From assembly GCA_938020505.1 (NCBI GenBank), contig CALIHR010000055.1, positions 124,001 to 188,000 on the forward strand: a stretch of DNA of 64,000 nucleotides, written 5' to 3'. The translations under genes were made by a program, and so were the position numbers. The DNA is from an uncultured Actinobaculum sp. Lineage in GTDB: Bacteria; Actinomycetota; Actinomycetes; Actinomycetales; Actinomycetaceae. Under the pieces are notes generated by a model. It was not told where the DNA came from. It was given only the letters and a program-made list of their open reading frames with translations, and ran no database searches. Positions 28,148-37,645 of this stretch are shown here, piece after piece; position 1 is the stretch's first letter, and each line of letters begins with the position of its first letter.

Positions 28148-28669
28148 CTATCGACGTCGAAGGGTCAGATATTCGGGAAGCTCGAGCCTCTTCTGCTTGT
28201 CAGCGACCCCGTATCGTTTGCTGTAGTCGACCTTCATGTCGGCCAGTATGCCGTTGATCTCCTTTTGGAACGCGGGCCGCTCCGTACTCAACGCCCGGGC
28301 CAGGCAGTACCTCTGGACGTCGGCCGGAAGTTCGGAGGACGCGTTCAGAGCCTTCTTGCACTGTTGCAAGATCTGGTCCTTCTGGGAGGCGTCGAGCTTC
28401 TCGCTCGCCTTGTCGACAGCCGGGCTGACGGCCGTGATCGTGACCCTGAACCCGAGAATCCGGAAGCGGCTGGAGAGGTCGATCCCAAAAGCGGTCAGTG
28501 ACTTGCCCAGTCCGTCTTCCTTCAGCCGCTGCGCGAGTTCGTCGACGCTCTGCTCCGAAACCGAGCGGCCGTTGACGGTGGCGGCGGTCCCGGGCTTTGT
28601 GCATCCGGCGAGAGCCGTGCACGCTAGAGCGACGGCGGCGAACGCCTTTGCGGCCAGCTTGGTCTTCAT
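28148..28669 (-). CDS. Small lipoprotein with SurA-N-like sequence
   Basis: A 173-residue predicted lipoprotein: signal peptide with lipobox LAGC and Cys23, then ATVNGRSVSEQSVDELAQRL, which resembles the N-terminal chaperone segment of SurA/PrsA-type foldases, followed by helices and two cysteines in the C-terminal half. No rotamase domain is present, so it may be a chaperone remnant or a stand-alone domain. It starts 30 bases after the mfd stop on the same strand and has a GGAAGG ribosome site, so it is probably cotranscribed with mfd. Function unknown. Confidence 0.7.
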   Translation of the reverse strand: MKTKLAAKAFAAVALACTALAGCTKPGTAATVNGRSVSEQSVDELAQRLKEDGLGKSLTAFGIDLSSRFRILGFRVTITAVSPAVDKASEKLDASQKDQILQQCKKALNASSELPADVQRYCLARALSTERPAFQKEINGILADMKVDYSKRYGVADKQKRLELPEYLTLRRR

Positions 28670-28699
28670 CGGATCCTTCCCTCGATTCTGAACTATATG

Positions 28700-31600
28700 T
28701 TACCTGGAAGATCCGAGGGTCGCGACGAACACCGAATGAATGAGCATTCCCACCCAGTCGAGGATGTCGTCGCCCTCGATTGCCGAGGATTCGCCCATTC
28801 GCTTCGAATCCCCCGGCGCGGGCACGAGCGCCACGCGCACGGCCGGTTTGAGAATCGCGCCCGGATAGAGCCGCTTGAGCCGAGCCTGCCGCGAATCGGG
28901 AAGGTTGACCGGCGCCAGGCGAATGTTCTTTCCCATCATCGTCACCTCGGCCAGCCCCGCTTCCCTGCACATCTCGCGCAGTCCCGCGATGCGGAAAAGG
29001 CGCTCTGCCTGGGGCGGGATCTTGCCGTAGCGGTCGGTCATCTCCGCGCGGACGGCCTCGCGTTCGCCCTCGGAGCCGGCCTCCGCTATCTTCGTGTAAA
29101 TCTCCAGGCGCAGCCGCTCCGAGGAGACGTAATCCTCAGGAAGATAGGCGTCCACGGGAAGCTCGATCCGGACGTCGACGTCGGCGTCTTCCTCCTCGGG
29201 CGCCTTCCCGCGCATTCTCGCCACCGCGTCGGCGACCATCCGCACGTACAGGTCGAATCCGACTCCCGCGATGTGGCCGGATTGCTCGCCGCCGAGCATG
29301 TTGCCGGCGCCGCGGATCTCCAGATCGCGCATCGCCACCTGGATGCCCGAGCCCAGCTCGGCGTTGGCCGCGATCGTGCGCAGGCGCTCAAGGGCCGTTT
29401 CGGTCATCGCCTTGTCCGGGTTGTAGAGGAAGTAGGCGTATGCCCGTTCGCGCCCGCGGCCCACGCGCCCGCGCAGCTGGTGGAGCTGGGAGAGCCCGAA
29501 GCGCTCGGCGTCCTCGACGATGAGCGTGTTCGCGTTTGAGATGTCCAGCCCGGTCTCGACGATCGTCGTGCAGACGAGGATGTCGATTTCCTTGTCCCAG
29601 AAGGCCTGGATGACCAGTTCGAGCTGGTGCTCGCTCATTTTTCCGTGGGCCACGCCCACCCGAGCCTCGGGCACGAGCTCGCCGAGCTGCGCGGCGACCC
29701 GCGCCATGTCGCCCGTCCGGTTGTGGACGTAGAAAATCTGCCCGTCGCGCAGCAGCTCGCGGCGTATGGCCGCGAGCACCTGCTTGTTGTCTTTTGGCCC
29801 CACGTATGTGAGGACGGGGTGGCGCTCCTCGGGGGGAGTGGCGAGCGTGGACATCTCGCGCACGCCCGTCACGGCCATCTCGAGGGTGCGCGGGATGGGC
29901 GTGGCGGACATCGAGAGGACGTCGACGTCGGGATAGAGCTGCTTGAGGGTTTCCTTGTGTTCGACGCCGAAGCGCTGCTCCTCGTCCACCACCACGAGCC
30001 CGAGGTTCTTGAATCGCACGTTTCCGGTGAGGAGCCGGTGGGTGCCGATGACGACGTCGACCGTGCCGTCGGCCAGCCCCTTGACGGTCTCGGCGGCCTC
30101 GCGTTCGGACTGGAAGCGCGAAAGCTGGGCCAAATGCACGGGGAAGCCCGAATACCTCTCGCGGAAAGTCTCGTAATGCTGGGAGACGAGCAGCGTGGTG
30201 GGCACGAGGACGGCCGCCTGCTTGCCGTCTTGCACCGCTTTGAAAGCCGCCCTCAGGGCGATCTCGGTTTTGCCGTAGCCGACGTCGCCGGATATGAGCC
30301 TGTCCATCGGCGTCGGCTTTTCCATGTCCGCCTTGACTTCGTCGATGGTTTGAAGCTGGTCTGGCGTTTCGACGTAGGCGAAGGAGTCTTCGAGCTCGCG
30401 CTGCCAGGGGGTGTCGGGCGAGAACTGGAATCCCTTGGCCGCCTGGCGCGCGGCGTAGAGCCGCACGAGCTCCTGAGCGATCTGCTTGGTCGCCGCCCGC
30501 GCGCTGGCCTTGGTTTTGGCCCAGTCGCTTCCGCCCATTTTGTTGAGGGAGGGGGCCTCGCCGCCGGCGTACCGTGAGACCTGGTCAAGGGAGTCCGTGG
30601 GGACCCAGAGCTGATCGGGCGGGGCGCCGCGGCGCGTCGAGGCGTATTCGAGGACGAGGTACTCGCGCTGGGTCTCGCGGCCCGCCCCGATGGAGCGTTT
30701 GGCCATTTTGACGAATCGGCCCACGCCGTGGTGTTCGTGGACCACGTAGTCTCCGGGTTTGAGCGCCTGGAGGTCGACGGCGTTCTTCCGGCGCGCGGGC
30801 ATCCTGCGCATGTCGCGCGTCGACGATCCGCCTCTGCCCGTGATGTCCGCCGCGGCGTAGAGCGCCAGACGCTGGCCTTTCATCGTGAAGCCCGAGGCGA
30901 TGGGCGCGGCGGTCACGTGGCACACGCCGGGTTCGAGCTCGGCAAGGTCTTCCGTGAATGTCGCGGGGACTCCGGCCTCCTCGAGCTGTTCGCACATGCG
31001 GCGGCCCAGGCCCGCCCCTTCGACGGCGAGCGCCAAGCGCCACCGCCCCCGGGCCTTCTCGGCGACGTCGGCGATCGCCTCGTCGACCTTCCCCATGAAT
31101 TTCTTCGGTTCGGCGGCGTCGGCCCGGGAACGCCCCCGGCCTTCGAGGAAGCCGGCGAGCGTCCACCATCCCAGTCCGCGGGCGTCCGCCGCCTCCCGCG
31201 TCTCGTCGAGATCGGCGAAGGAGGCCCTGTCGACGTCGACGGGCACGGCTCCGCCCGCCGCCGCCGAGCTCCAGGCCGCGGAGAGGAACTCCTCCGTGGT
31301 CGCGATGAGGGAATCGGCGCGTTGGGAGACTCTTTCCGGCTCGACGAGCACGATCCGGGACCCCTCCGGGATCGTGTTCGCCACGGGGGCCATGTCGACG
31401 AGCACGGGCGCGAGCGACTCCATCCCCTCCGGAGCGATGCCTTCCGCGATCTTGTCGAGCATGTCGACGGCGCCGGGGAGCTCAGCGACGAGCTCGCGGG
31501 CGCGGGCGCGGACGTCGGCGGTCAGAAGGATTTCCCGGCACGGGGGCGCATACACTTCGTCCCTCGTTTCAAGCGATCGCTGGTCGGCGACGGAGAAAAC

Positions 31601-32266
31601 GCGGATTTCTTCGACGTCGTCGCCGAAGAGCTCGATGCGCGAGGGCCTGGGGTCGGTGGGCGGAAAGATGTCGATGATGCCTCCGCGAACGGCGAACTGC
31701 CCCCGGCCTTCAACCATGTCGACGCGGGAGTATGCGGCATCGACGAGTGCGCGTTCGAGGGATTCGAGGTCGACGACGTCGCCCGTCCTGACCCGCACGG
31801 GCTTGAGCTCGCCCAGGCCCTCCGCGATCGGCTGCAAAAGCGCGCGAACGGGCATGACGAGCACGCGAAGGGGGGCGAAGTCCTCGGGATGGGCGAGGCG
31901 GCGCTGCGCGAGTATTCGGCGCGCCACCGTGTCCGAACGCGGCGACAGCCTCTCGTGCGGAAGCGTTTCCCAGGCGGGAAAGAGCTCCACCGTTTCCCCG
32001 GGAAGGTAGGCGCGAAGCGCGCCGACCAGTTCGTCGGCCTCGCGGCCGGTGGGTGTGACGGCGACGGTGAGCGGCGGCTCCGTGTGGCTTCGAGCGGCGT
32101 TCGACCCGAGCGGGCCGCCGGCGCCGCGCGCGCCTCCCATGAGTGCGAGAACGGGAGGGACAAGGCCGCGGGGCATCGCCAGGTCGCGATTGCCGCTTTG
32201 GCCGAGGGCGGAGGAAATGGCGGGGTCGGCTGCGACGATTGGCAGGAGGGCGCTGAGCAAGGTCAC
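28700..32266 (-). CDS. mfd: Transcription-repair coupling factor Mfd
   Basis: Mfd removes RNA polymerase stalled at DNA damage and recruits UvrA. The 1188-residue protein has the N-terminal UvrB-like module (GAHRAYLPGETVELF-like region, GGIIDIFPP near residue 200), the RNA-polymerase-binding domain (PGDYVVHEHHGVGRF), the RecG-like motor with Walker A SGDVGYGKTEIALRA, the DEEQRFG box and IVETGLDISNANTLIV, and the C-terminal domain. The GTG at 32266 overlaps the pth stop (GTGA) and gives a normal length; the frame upstream of it is a shadow of pth. Confidence 0.96.
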   Translation of the reverse strand: MTLLSALLPIVAADPAISSALGQSGNRDLAMPRGLVPPVLALMGGARGAGGPLGSNAARSHTEPPLTVAVTPTGREADELVGALRAYLPGETVELFPAWETLPHERLSPRSDTVARRILAQRRLAHPEDFAPLRVLVMPVRALLQPIAEGLGELKPVRVRTGDVVDLESLERALVDAAYSRVDMVEGRGQFAVRGGIIDIFPPTDPRPSRIELFGDDVEEIRVFSVADQRSLETRDEVYAPPCREILLTADVRARARELVAELPGAVDMLDKIAEGIAPEGMESLAPVLVDMAPVANTIPEGSRIVLVEPERVSQRADSLIATTEEFLSAAWSSAAAGGAVPVDVDRASFADLDETREAADARGLGWWTLAGFLEGRGRSRADAAEPKKFMGKVDEAIADVAEKARGRWRLALAVEGAGLGRRMCEQLEEAGVPATFTEDLAELEPGVCHVTAAPIASGFTMKGQRLALYAAADITGRGGSSTRDMRRMPARRKNAVDLQALKPGDYVVHEHHGVGRFVKMAKRSIGAGRETQREYLVLEYASTRRGAPPDQLWVPTDSLDQVSRYAGGEAPSLNKMGGSDWAKTKASARAATKQIAQELVRLYAARQAAKGFQFSPDTPWQRELEDSFAYVETPDQLQTIDEVKADMEKPTPMDRLISGDVGYGKTEIALRAAFKAVQDGKQAAVLVPTTLLVSQHYETFRERYSGFPVHLAQLSRFQSEREAAETVKGLADGTVDVVIGTHRLLTGNVRFKNLGLVVVDEEQRFGVEHKETLKQLYPDVDVLSMSATPIPRTLEMAVTGVREMSTLATPPEERHPVLTYVGPKDNKQVLAAIRRELLRDGQIFYVHNRTGDMARVAAQLGELVPEARVGVAHGKMSEHQLELVIQAFWDKEIDILVCTTIVETGLDISNANTLIVEDAERFGLSQLHQLRGRVGRGRERAYAYFLYNPDKAMTETALERLRTIAANAELGSGIQVAMRDLEIRGAGNMLGGEQSGHIAGVGFDLYVRMVADAVARMRGKAPEEEDADVDVRIELPVDAYLPEDYVSSERLRLEIYTKIAEAGSEGEREAVRAEMTDRYGKIPPQAERLFRIAGLREMCREAGLAEVTMMGKNIRLAPVNLPDSRQARLKRLYPGAILKPAVRVALVPAPGDSKRMGESSAIEGDDILDWVGMLIHSVFVATLGSSR

Positions 32267-32838
32267 CTCGTGTGAAGCCTGAGCTGGGCGGCCTCGAGGC
32301 CGCTGAGAATGACGTCTTCGACGGCGTCGGCCGCCTCCGATATGAGGAGCGGAAGTCCCTTCGTCTGCGAGGAAGCGAAGGGCGAAAGCACGAAATCGGC
32401 GGGATCCTGCCGCCCGGGCGGGCGTCCGATCCCGAATCTCAAGCGAATGTACTCTTTCGTCCCGAGTGCTTGAGAGATCGATTTGAGGCCGTTGTGGCCT
32501 CCCTCTCCCCCGCCGCGCTTGAGGCGGATCGTGCCGAAGGGCAGGTCGAGCTCGTCGTGGGCGACGATGAGATTCTGGGGGGCGATCTTGAAGTAGCTGA
32601 GAAGCGCCGCGACGGGGCCTCCGGATTCGTTCATGTACCGGGTCGTCACGGACAAGACGGCTCTGCGGGACGGCGGGGGCCCGACGTGGCACTCGAGGCC
32701 GAGCGCCCCCGTGTTCTTCAATCGTGAAAGTTTCCCGCGAGCGCGGGCTGTGAGCTCGTCGATCACCATGTGCCCCGCGTTGTGGCGCGTGGCTGCGTAC
32801 CGTGGGCCGGGATTTCCCAGGCCGACCGCTGCGAACAC
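32263..32838 (-). CDS. pth: Peptidyl-tRNA hydrolase
   Basis: Pth recycles peptidyl-tRNA that drops off ribosomes. The 191-residue protein shows GLGNPGPRYAATRHNAGHM near the N-terminus with the catalytic His, HDELDLPFGTIRLKRGGG with the catalytic Asp, and GGHNGLKSI. The GTG at 32838 has GGAGG four bases away in the leader and gives the canonical VFAAVGLGNPG start; longer frames would run into rplY. A hairpin at 32851 lies between rplY and pth, and the stop overlaps the mfd start. Confidence 0.94.
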   Translation of the reverse strand: MFAAVGLGNPGPRYAATRHNAGHMVIDELTARARGKLSRLKNTGALGLECHVGPPPSRRAVLSVTTRYMNESGGPVAALLSYFKIAPQNLIVAHDELDLPFGTIRLKRGGGEGGHNGLKSISQALGTKEYIRLRFGIGRPPGRQDPADFVLSPFASSQTKGLPLLISEAADAVEDVILSGLEAAQLRLHTR

Positions 32839-32850
32839 CTTGCCTCCAAT

Positions 32851-32880
32851 GCGTGTGGCGCCCCTCGGGGCGCCACACGC
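32851..32880 (-). terminator. Hairpin between rplY and pth
   Basis: A 13-bp stem (32851-32863 with 32868-32880) with loop CTCG follows the rplY stop by eight bases and ends a few bases before the pth ribosome site. It may reduce read-through from rplY into pth-mfd. Confidence 0.7.
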
Positions 32881-32887
32881 TTGACAA

Positions 32888-33490
32888 TCATTCGGCCGGG
32901 GCTTCTTCTGCGCCCGCCGCCTGCTCGACGGCGGGAGCGTCTTCCTCGGCGGGGGAAGACGGAGTCGCAATGACCACGACGATCGACTCGGGGTCGGTCT
33001 CGACCTCGACGTCGGCGGGGAAGGTCAAGTCCGCGACAGTGACGTTCTCGCCGTCCTTGCGGCCTTCGACGTCGACGACGATCGACTCGGGGATCGCGGT
33101 GGCCGGGGCCTTGACCAGAACGTGCATGAGCTCAACGGTGTGGATCGTGCCGGAGAAGGACTCTCCGGTGACTTCGACGGGAACTTCGACGTCGACCTTT
33201 TCGCCCTGCTTGACGCGCAGAAGATCGAGGTGCTCAATGATGCGCGTCAGAGGGTTGCGCTGGAGCTCCTTGACGAGAACGAGCTGCTCCTTGCCCTCCA
33301 GTGTGATCGTGAGAATCGGGTTGGCCTGCCCCTTGGTGGCAAGGAAGATCTCATGCGAATCGAAGGAAATGTGGACGGGTTCGGAGCCGTGTCCGTAGAC
33401 GACGGCGGGCGTGCGGCCCTGGCGGCGAAGCTGGCGTGACGCGCCCTTTCCGAAGGACTGGCGGCGATCGACCTCGATTTTGTCTGACAT
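32888..33490 (-). CDS. rplY: 50S ribosomal protein L25/general stress protein Ctc
   Basis: The 200-residue long form of L25 (Ctc/TL5) that binds 5S rRNA. The L25 core is residues 1-95 (SFGKGASRQLRRQGRTPAVV, HGSEPVHIS); the C-terminal TL5 domain follows with DVEVPVEVTGES and ends in an Ala/Glu-rich tail. AGGAG precedes the ATG at 33490. A possible -10 (TTTATA/TATAGG on the minus strand near 33620) implies a leader of about 110 bases. In related genomes rplY follows prs; here about 6 kb of surface-protein and WXG100 genes lie between. Confidence 0.93.
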   Translation of the reverse strand: MSDKIEVDRRQSFGKGASRQLRRQGRTPAVVYGHGSEPVHISFDSHEIFLATKGQANPILTITLEGKEQLVLVKELQRNPLTRIIEHLDLLRVKQGEKVDVEVPVEVTGESFSGTIHTVELMHVLVKAPATAIPESIVVDVEGRKDGENVTVADLTFPADVEVETDPESIVVVIATPSSPAEEDAPAVEQAAGAEEAPAE

Positions 33491-33658
33491 GTGGTTCTCC
33501 TTTCGTGTGGCGCCCGAGAGCTTCGAGCGCGTGCGGCCTCGATTCCGACGGCCGTGCACGAAGGCACACCCACCGCGTCGATAACGGAAAGACGAATCGG
33601 CTTTCCCTCGCCGAGGCAACCTATAAATGTTACCTCGCCAAGGAAGCGCCTGTCATCT

Positions 33659-34975
33659 TCAGGAGTCGTCGTCCGCAGAGCCTTCGATGTCGTCGAGAGC
33701 GGAATCCTCCGGGTCGGCCGCATCGGAGTCGGAGTCGGCCGCCAGATCGTCATCGGCGACCGCGCCGTCGGCATCCGAGGAAGCGGCCTCGCGCCAACCC
33801 TGGCCGTCCGAATCCCGATCTCCCCACGCGGCCGGCGACAGGGGCGGCCAATTCGGCGCCGAACCGTCCAAAACGGAAGCCGACTCATCCGCGTCAGGGT
33901 CGTCGGCAGCGGCTGCCGAGCCGTCTGCGGCCAACGCGCTGCCCCCAGCCGATTCAGAGGCATCGGCGGCGTCCGAGTCGGAACCGTCGAAGGCCAGCGG
34001 GCCGGCAGCGGCGAAGGCGGGATCGTAAGGGCTTGAGCCAGATGCCCCGCCCTGAGACGAGCCCGCCGCGACGGCCTTTGCCCGATTCGTGATGAGGGTG
34101 GCGGTGATCAGCCCGACGAAGACGAGAGCCATTCCGCCCACCACGCCCATGTTGGGCCCGCCGGACTCTTCCTCAGCCGCGGGCTTGGGAGCCGCCGAGG
34201 TGATGATCGGCTTCTTCTTGGCAGTGCTCTTCGGGCGTTCGGTCGGCACCGGGCTTGCGGCTTCGGGGGCGATGGTCATGATCTGTCCCCCTATCTTCAC
34301 GGTCGGGGTGGCCGAAGGATTCGCTCCCGGCGGGAGCGGCCTTCCTTGGGCGTCTACCGCAACGCCTTGCTGCGCGCCCGGCTGCCTTTGCTGTTGAGAG
34401 CCGCCGGCCTGCTGGCCGCCGCCGTCGTTTCCTCCCTGGCCGCTTCCTTGGTTGCCGCCTTGGCCATTGCCTTGGTTGCCGCCTTGGCCGTTTCCTTGGT
34501 TGCCTCCGCCATTGCCGTTGCCGCCCGGCTGCCCTTGGCCTTGGGCGGCGACCACCGTGAAATCCGAGTCTCCCCGGCAGGTGATCTGTTGGGCGCCGCC
34601 GCCGTTCGGATCGGCTGCCGTTGCGTTGAAGCGCAGCCAATGCGCTCCGGGGGCGACGTTGTCAGGAAGGATGACGGACCCCGAAACCGCTCCGGAGGAA
34701 GGAACCTTCTTGTGCAGGATGGACTTTCCCGGAAGGCTGCTGTCCCAGTGGGCGGCTCCGTCGTCAAGCTGGACGTAGACGGTCGCGCCCGGGGGAAAGC
34801 CGGTCGCCGTGAAGGAGATCTGCTGACCCGCCTGAACAGTCTTCGCGGACACGGACGCGCCGGTTCCCGGGGAGTCCCCCGGAAGGGCGCGAGCGCCTGC
34901 GTCGACCAGCGTCGCGAGCACGAAGCCCATGAGGATCGCAAACATGGCCTTCAGGCCTTTGCGCGAAGCAATCAT
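33659..34975 (-). CDS. Membrane-anchored surface protein with Gly/Gln-rich stalk and acidic tail
   Basis: A 438-residue protein of unknown function. Order: Sec-type signal (about residues 8-30), an Ig-like extracellular module (SFTATGFPPGATVYVQL, HWLRFNATAADP), a long Gly/Asn/Gln stalk built of GGNQGNGQ repeats, a Pro-rich piece, one membrane helix near 275-296 (GMALVFVGLITATLITN), and a 142-residue cytoplasmic tail very rich in Asp, Ser and Ala. There is no LPXTG motif, so the membrane helix is the anchor. AGGAG lies five bases before the ATG. It follows the 884-residue surface gene by 15 bases and should share its transcript. Confidence 0.65.
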   Translation of the reverse strand: MIASRKGLKAMFAILMGFVLATLVDAGARALPGDSPGTGASVSAKTVQAGQQISFTATGFPPGATVYVQLDDGAAHWDSSLPGKSILHKKVPSSGAVSGSVILPDNVAPGAHWLRFNATAADPNGGGAQQITCRGDSDFTVVAAQGQGQPGGNGNGGGNQGNGQGGNQGNGQGGNQGSGQGGNDGGGQQAGGSQQQRQPGAQQGVAVDAQGRPLPPGANPSATPTVKIGGQIMTIAPEAASPVPTERPKSTAKKKPIITSAAPKPAAEEESGGPNMGVVGGMALVFVGLITATLITNRAKAVAAGSSQGGASGSSPYDPAFAAAGPLAFDGSDSDAADASESAGGSALAADGSAAAADDPDADESASVLDGSAPNWPPLSPAAWGDRDSDGQGWREAASSDADGAVADDDLAADSDSDAADPEDSALDDIEGSADDDS

Positions 34976-34990
34976 GACCACTCCTCGCTT

Positions 34991-37645
34991 TCACTTGCTT
35001 TGACGCCGCGAGGCGATGAGGGAGGTTGCAACGACCGTCACGGAAATGACTGCGCCGCCGAGCATCCACGGCCATATGGCCTGGCTGTCGTCCTCCTCGA
35101 CTTTCGGCGCGACGCGGGCCGGGCCGTCGGTCTTCGTCGGCGTCGGAGACGGCGACGGGGACTTCTTGACGTTGCCGACGTCGAGGTCGGTCCATCCGAT
35201 GAGCGCCCCGGTGGAGTCCATCACCGCAAACTTGTAGGAGCCGTCGGGAAGGGTGGAGGTGTCGACCCGAATCTTTCCTTCCTTGTCGATCTGCATCCAC
35301 CCGAGCGGGCTCCCCTGAGGATAGAGGTAGAGGAAGACCCATTCGCCCGGCTGTCGTCCGGCCGGCGCGAGCACCAAGATCTTGCCTTCCATCTGCTTTC
35401 CAATGTTTCCGGCATTCTGGAGCGTCAAGCCCTTGATGTTTGGAACGGGGGGAAGCGGCGAGAAGTCGGGCTTCGGGAAAAACGGCTGGGCCGGCTTCTG
35501 GGGCTGCTGACCGGCGACGGCCCTTTGAATGACATACCTTCCGGGAATGATCGATTGACGCGTGCCCGACTGGACCGAACGCCTCACGATCGGGAAGCCG
35601 CCCGTTCTTCCCTGCTGGCCGCGGCCGTTCCCTTGATTTCCGTTCGGATGCTGGCCGCCGCCGTTGTTCGGAGGCTGATTCCCGGCCTTCGGAGGCTGAT
35701 TTCCCCCGCCGGGAGGCTGGTTTCCGCCATTGCCGGGAGGATTGGTCGGGTTGGTCGGTTTCTTGGGGCCCTCGAACGGCGTCCATCCCAGGAGGGCTCC
35801 GAAGTCATCGCCGGGCTTGCCGGACTGCGCCGTGATCTTCAGAGCGCCCTTGGGCAGCGACACGTTTTTCGGCAGACCGAGGACCTTGCCGTCCTTGTCC
35901 GTCTCAAACCACGTAGCGCCCCAGGGGTGGCGAGACGTCCCTTCCTCGTCGTACACGTCAAGGAAGACCCAGGTCTTCTTGCCCGCGGCATTCTGGCCGT
36001 CCTTGTTGCCCTTGCCGCCCTCGGCCTTGGCCTTGGGGACCGTGACGATGAGCCTCCCGCCCTTGCCGCGCTTGACGGTCATTCCCTGTTTGTTCTCGTT
36101 TTTGAGATCCTCGTTCGCCTCGACCGGCTCGGGCACTCCGCTCGGTTTGTACTCTTCGACGTCGAACTCGTCGGACTTGACCTCCCGCTTGGCGTCACCC
36201 GGCTTGATCGTGTCTCCGGTGATGAACGTCAAGCGGTGCTTGCCCTCTGGGAAAACAGGGCTGCTCCCGCCGTTGCCTCCGCGAACCGCTTTCTTGTCGG
36301 TTCCGTCCGGCAGCGGGATCTCGGCCGTCCAATCGCCGGTCTTGGGGTCGGCGTTCTCCACGATCGCCCAGACCGTCGCGTCGCCGCCGTCCGGCACATC
36401 GAGGCGCTTGTATTTTCCGTCGTCAATCTTGACCGCGATCTTCGAGGCGCCCTGCTTTTCTTGCGGGTGGCACCACCCTTTGCCGCTGACCTTTAACGTG
36501 CCGCCCATATGAGCCTTGGCGTTCTCCACCTTGACGGTCGGCTTGTCAACCGACGGCGTGCACGTAGTCGGCTCGAGGACCGTCAACTGTTCTGAGGTCA
36601 TTGAGCGCTTGACGTCTCCCGTGTCCGACTGCCCCGAGAGAAGGGTGACCGTGAAGTACTGTCCCTTTGCCACTCCGTCGGGAACGTCAATCTCGACTTC
36701 GAAGTCGCCGTTGGAATCAATGCTCGCCTTGACGTTCTTGTCTTTCTTCGGGTTGGCTTTCGGGTCGTCCTTGGGGGCGACAAGCGCCCAGACGGCTTTG
36801 TCTCCCTTCACCGAAGGATGGTCAATGGCCTTGGCCCGCTCGTAGGGATCGCCCTTGCCCTTGTTGACCTTGACGGAGACTGTGGACGGGCCGTTCCCGG
36901 CTGCGTTCTTCCAACCGGTCCCCTTGATGCGGAACTTCGCCCCGGAATCCGACTTGATCTCTTTCTCGACCCAGGCTTTGGCGCCCGACTTGTCCGACGG
37001 GTCAGCCAGATCAGCGTGCGGCCACGTCGGCGGGTCGGCGTTAGGAGGTGTGTCGTTCGGCTGGTTCTGCGGCGCGGCTTCCTTGGGCGCGGGCGCCTGC
37101 GGAGCCTGCTTGGGCGCGGGCGCCTGCGGATTAGGATTCTGATCGGGCTTGCCCGCCTCGGCGCCGTACACGAACGCCGCGCTCGGTTGCCGCACGACGT
37201 CGCCTTGAAGGGCCGAGCCGCTCACGAACTCTACGGTGTGCCTGCCCTCTTTCAGCTGGCCCAGAGTCTCCGCGGGAACGGTCGCGGTCCAATTTCCGGA
37301 CGCATCCGCCTTGGCCATCGCGAGGACGCCCTTGTCGGCCTCCGTCTTTCCATTGGCGGGATTCTTGACGGAGGATTTCGTTTTGAGGGCCCCGCCGTCG
37401 ATCTTGACGGCGACGACCGAGCCTTCCTTCTTCCCCTGATTCATCCAGCCCGTGCCCTTGACCGTCAGCGGCTGGCCGACGGCGACGCGGTCCGGCGCGC
37501 TGTAGCCCGCCCCGTCGGGCGTGCTGCCGTTGCTGGCTCCGGCGGGCGCTGCGGCGAACATACTCGCGCAGGCCAGCAGCAGAACCGTGAGCAGGCTCAG
37601 ACCACGCGAAACGGACAGAGCAGCAAAGGTTTTATTCCTTCTCAT
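34991..37645 (-). CDS. Large modular surface protein with C-terminal membrane anchor
   Basis: An 884-residue secreted protein: signal peptide (LTVLLLACASMFAAAPAGA), then three related modules opening with VKGTGWMNQGKKEGS, IKGTGWKNAAGNG and VSGKGWCHPQEKQGA and ending in VEFVSG, VTLLSG or LTFITG, each an Ig-like sandwich of about 110 residues. Two other related modules follow (WVFLDVYDEEGT and WVFLYLYPQGSP), split by a Pro/Gly/Asn-rich linker. A Ser/Pro/Thr stalk and a final helix WPWMLGGAVISVTVVATSLI anchor it; there is no sorting signal. TATTGG seven bases before the ATG suggests a leaderless start. Adhesion or envelope organisation is an inference. Confidence 0.65.
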   Translation of the reverse strand: MRRNKTFAALSVSRGLSLLTVLLLACASMFAAAPAGASNGSTPDGAGYSAPDRVAVGQPLTVKGTGWMNQGKKEGSVVAVKIDGGALKTKSSVKNPANGKTEADKGVLAMAKADASGNWTATVPAETLGQLKEGRHTVEFVSGSALQGDVVRQPSAAFVYGAEAGKPDQNPNPQAPAPKQAPQAPAPKEAAPQNQPNDTPPNADPPTWPHADLADPSDKSGAKAWVEKEIKSDSGAKFRIKGTGWKNAAGNGPSTVSVKVNKGKGDPYERAKAIDHPSVKGDKAVWALVAPKDDPKANPKKDKNVKASIDSNGDFEVEIDVPDGVAKGQYFTVTLLSGQSDTGDVKRSMTSEQLTVLEPTTCTPSVDKPTVKVENAKAHMGGTLKVSGKGWCHPQEKQGASKIAVKIDDGKYKRLDVPDGGDATVWAIVENADPKTGDWTAEIPLPDGTDKKAVRGGNGGSSPVFPEGKHRLTFITGDTIKPGDAKREVKSDEFDVEEYKPSGVPEPVEANEDLKNENKQGMTVKRGKGGRLIVTVPKAKAEGGKGNKDGQNAAGKKTWVFLDVYDEEGTSRHPWGATWFETDKDGKVLGLPKNVSLPKGALKITAQSGKPGDDFGALLGWTPFEGPKKPTNPTNPPGNGGNQPPGGGNQPPKAGNQPPNNGGGQHPNGNQGNGRGQQGRTGGFPIVRRSVQSGTRQSIIPGRYVIQRAVAGQQPQKPAQPFFPKPDFSPLPPVPNIKGLTLQNAGNIGKQMEGKILVLAPAGRQPGEWVFLYLYPQGSPLGWMQIDKEGKIRVDTSTLPDGSYKFAVMDSTGALIGWTDLDVGNVKKSPSPSPTPTKTDGPARVAPKVEEDDSQAIWPWMLGGAVISVTVVATSLIASRRQSK

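Noticed and set aside
30728..32275. Long plus-strand frame antisense to mfd
   Set aside because: No family features, no ribosome site, and composition expected from the third-codon GC bias of mfd on the other strand.
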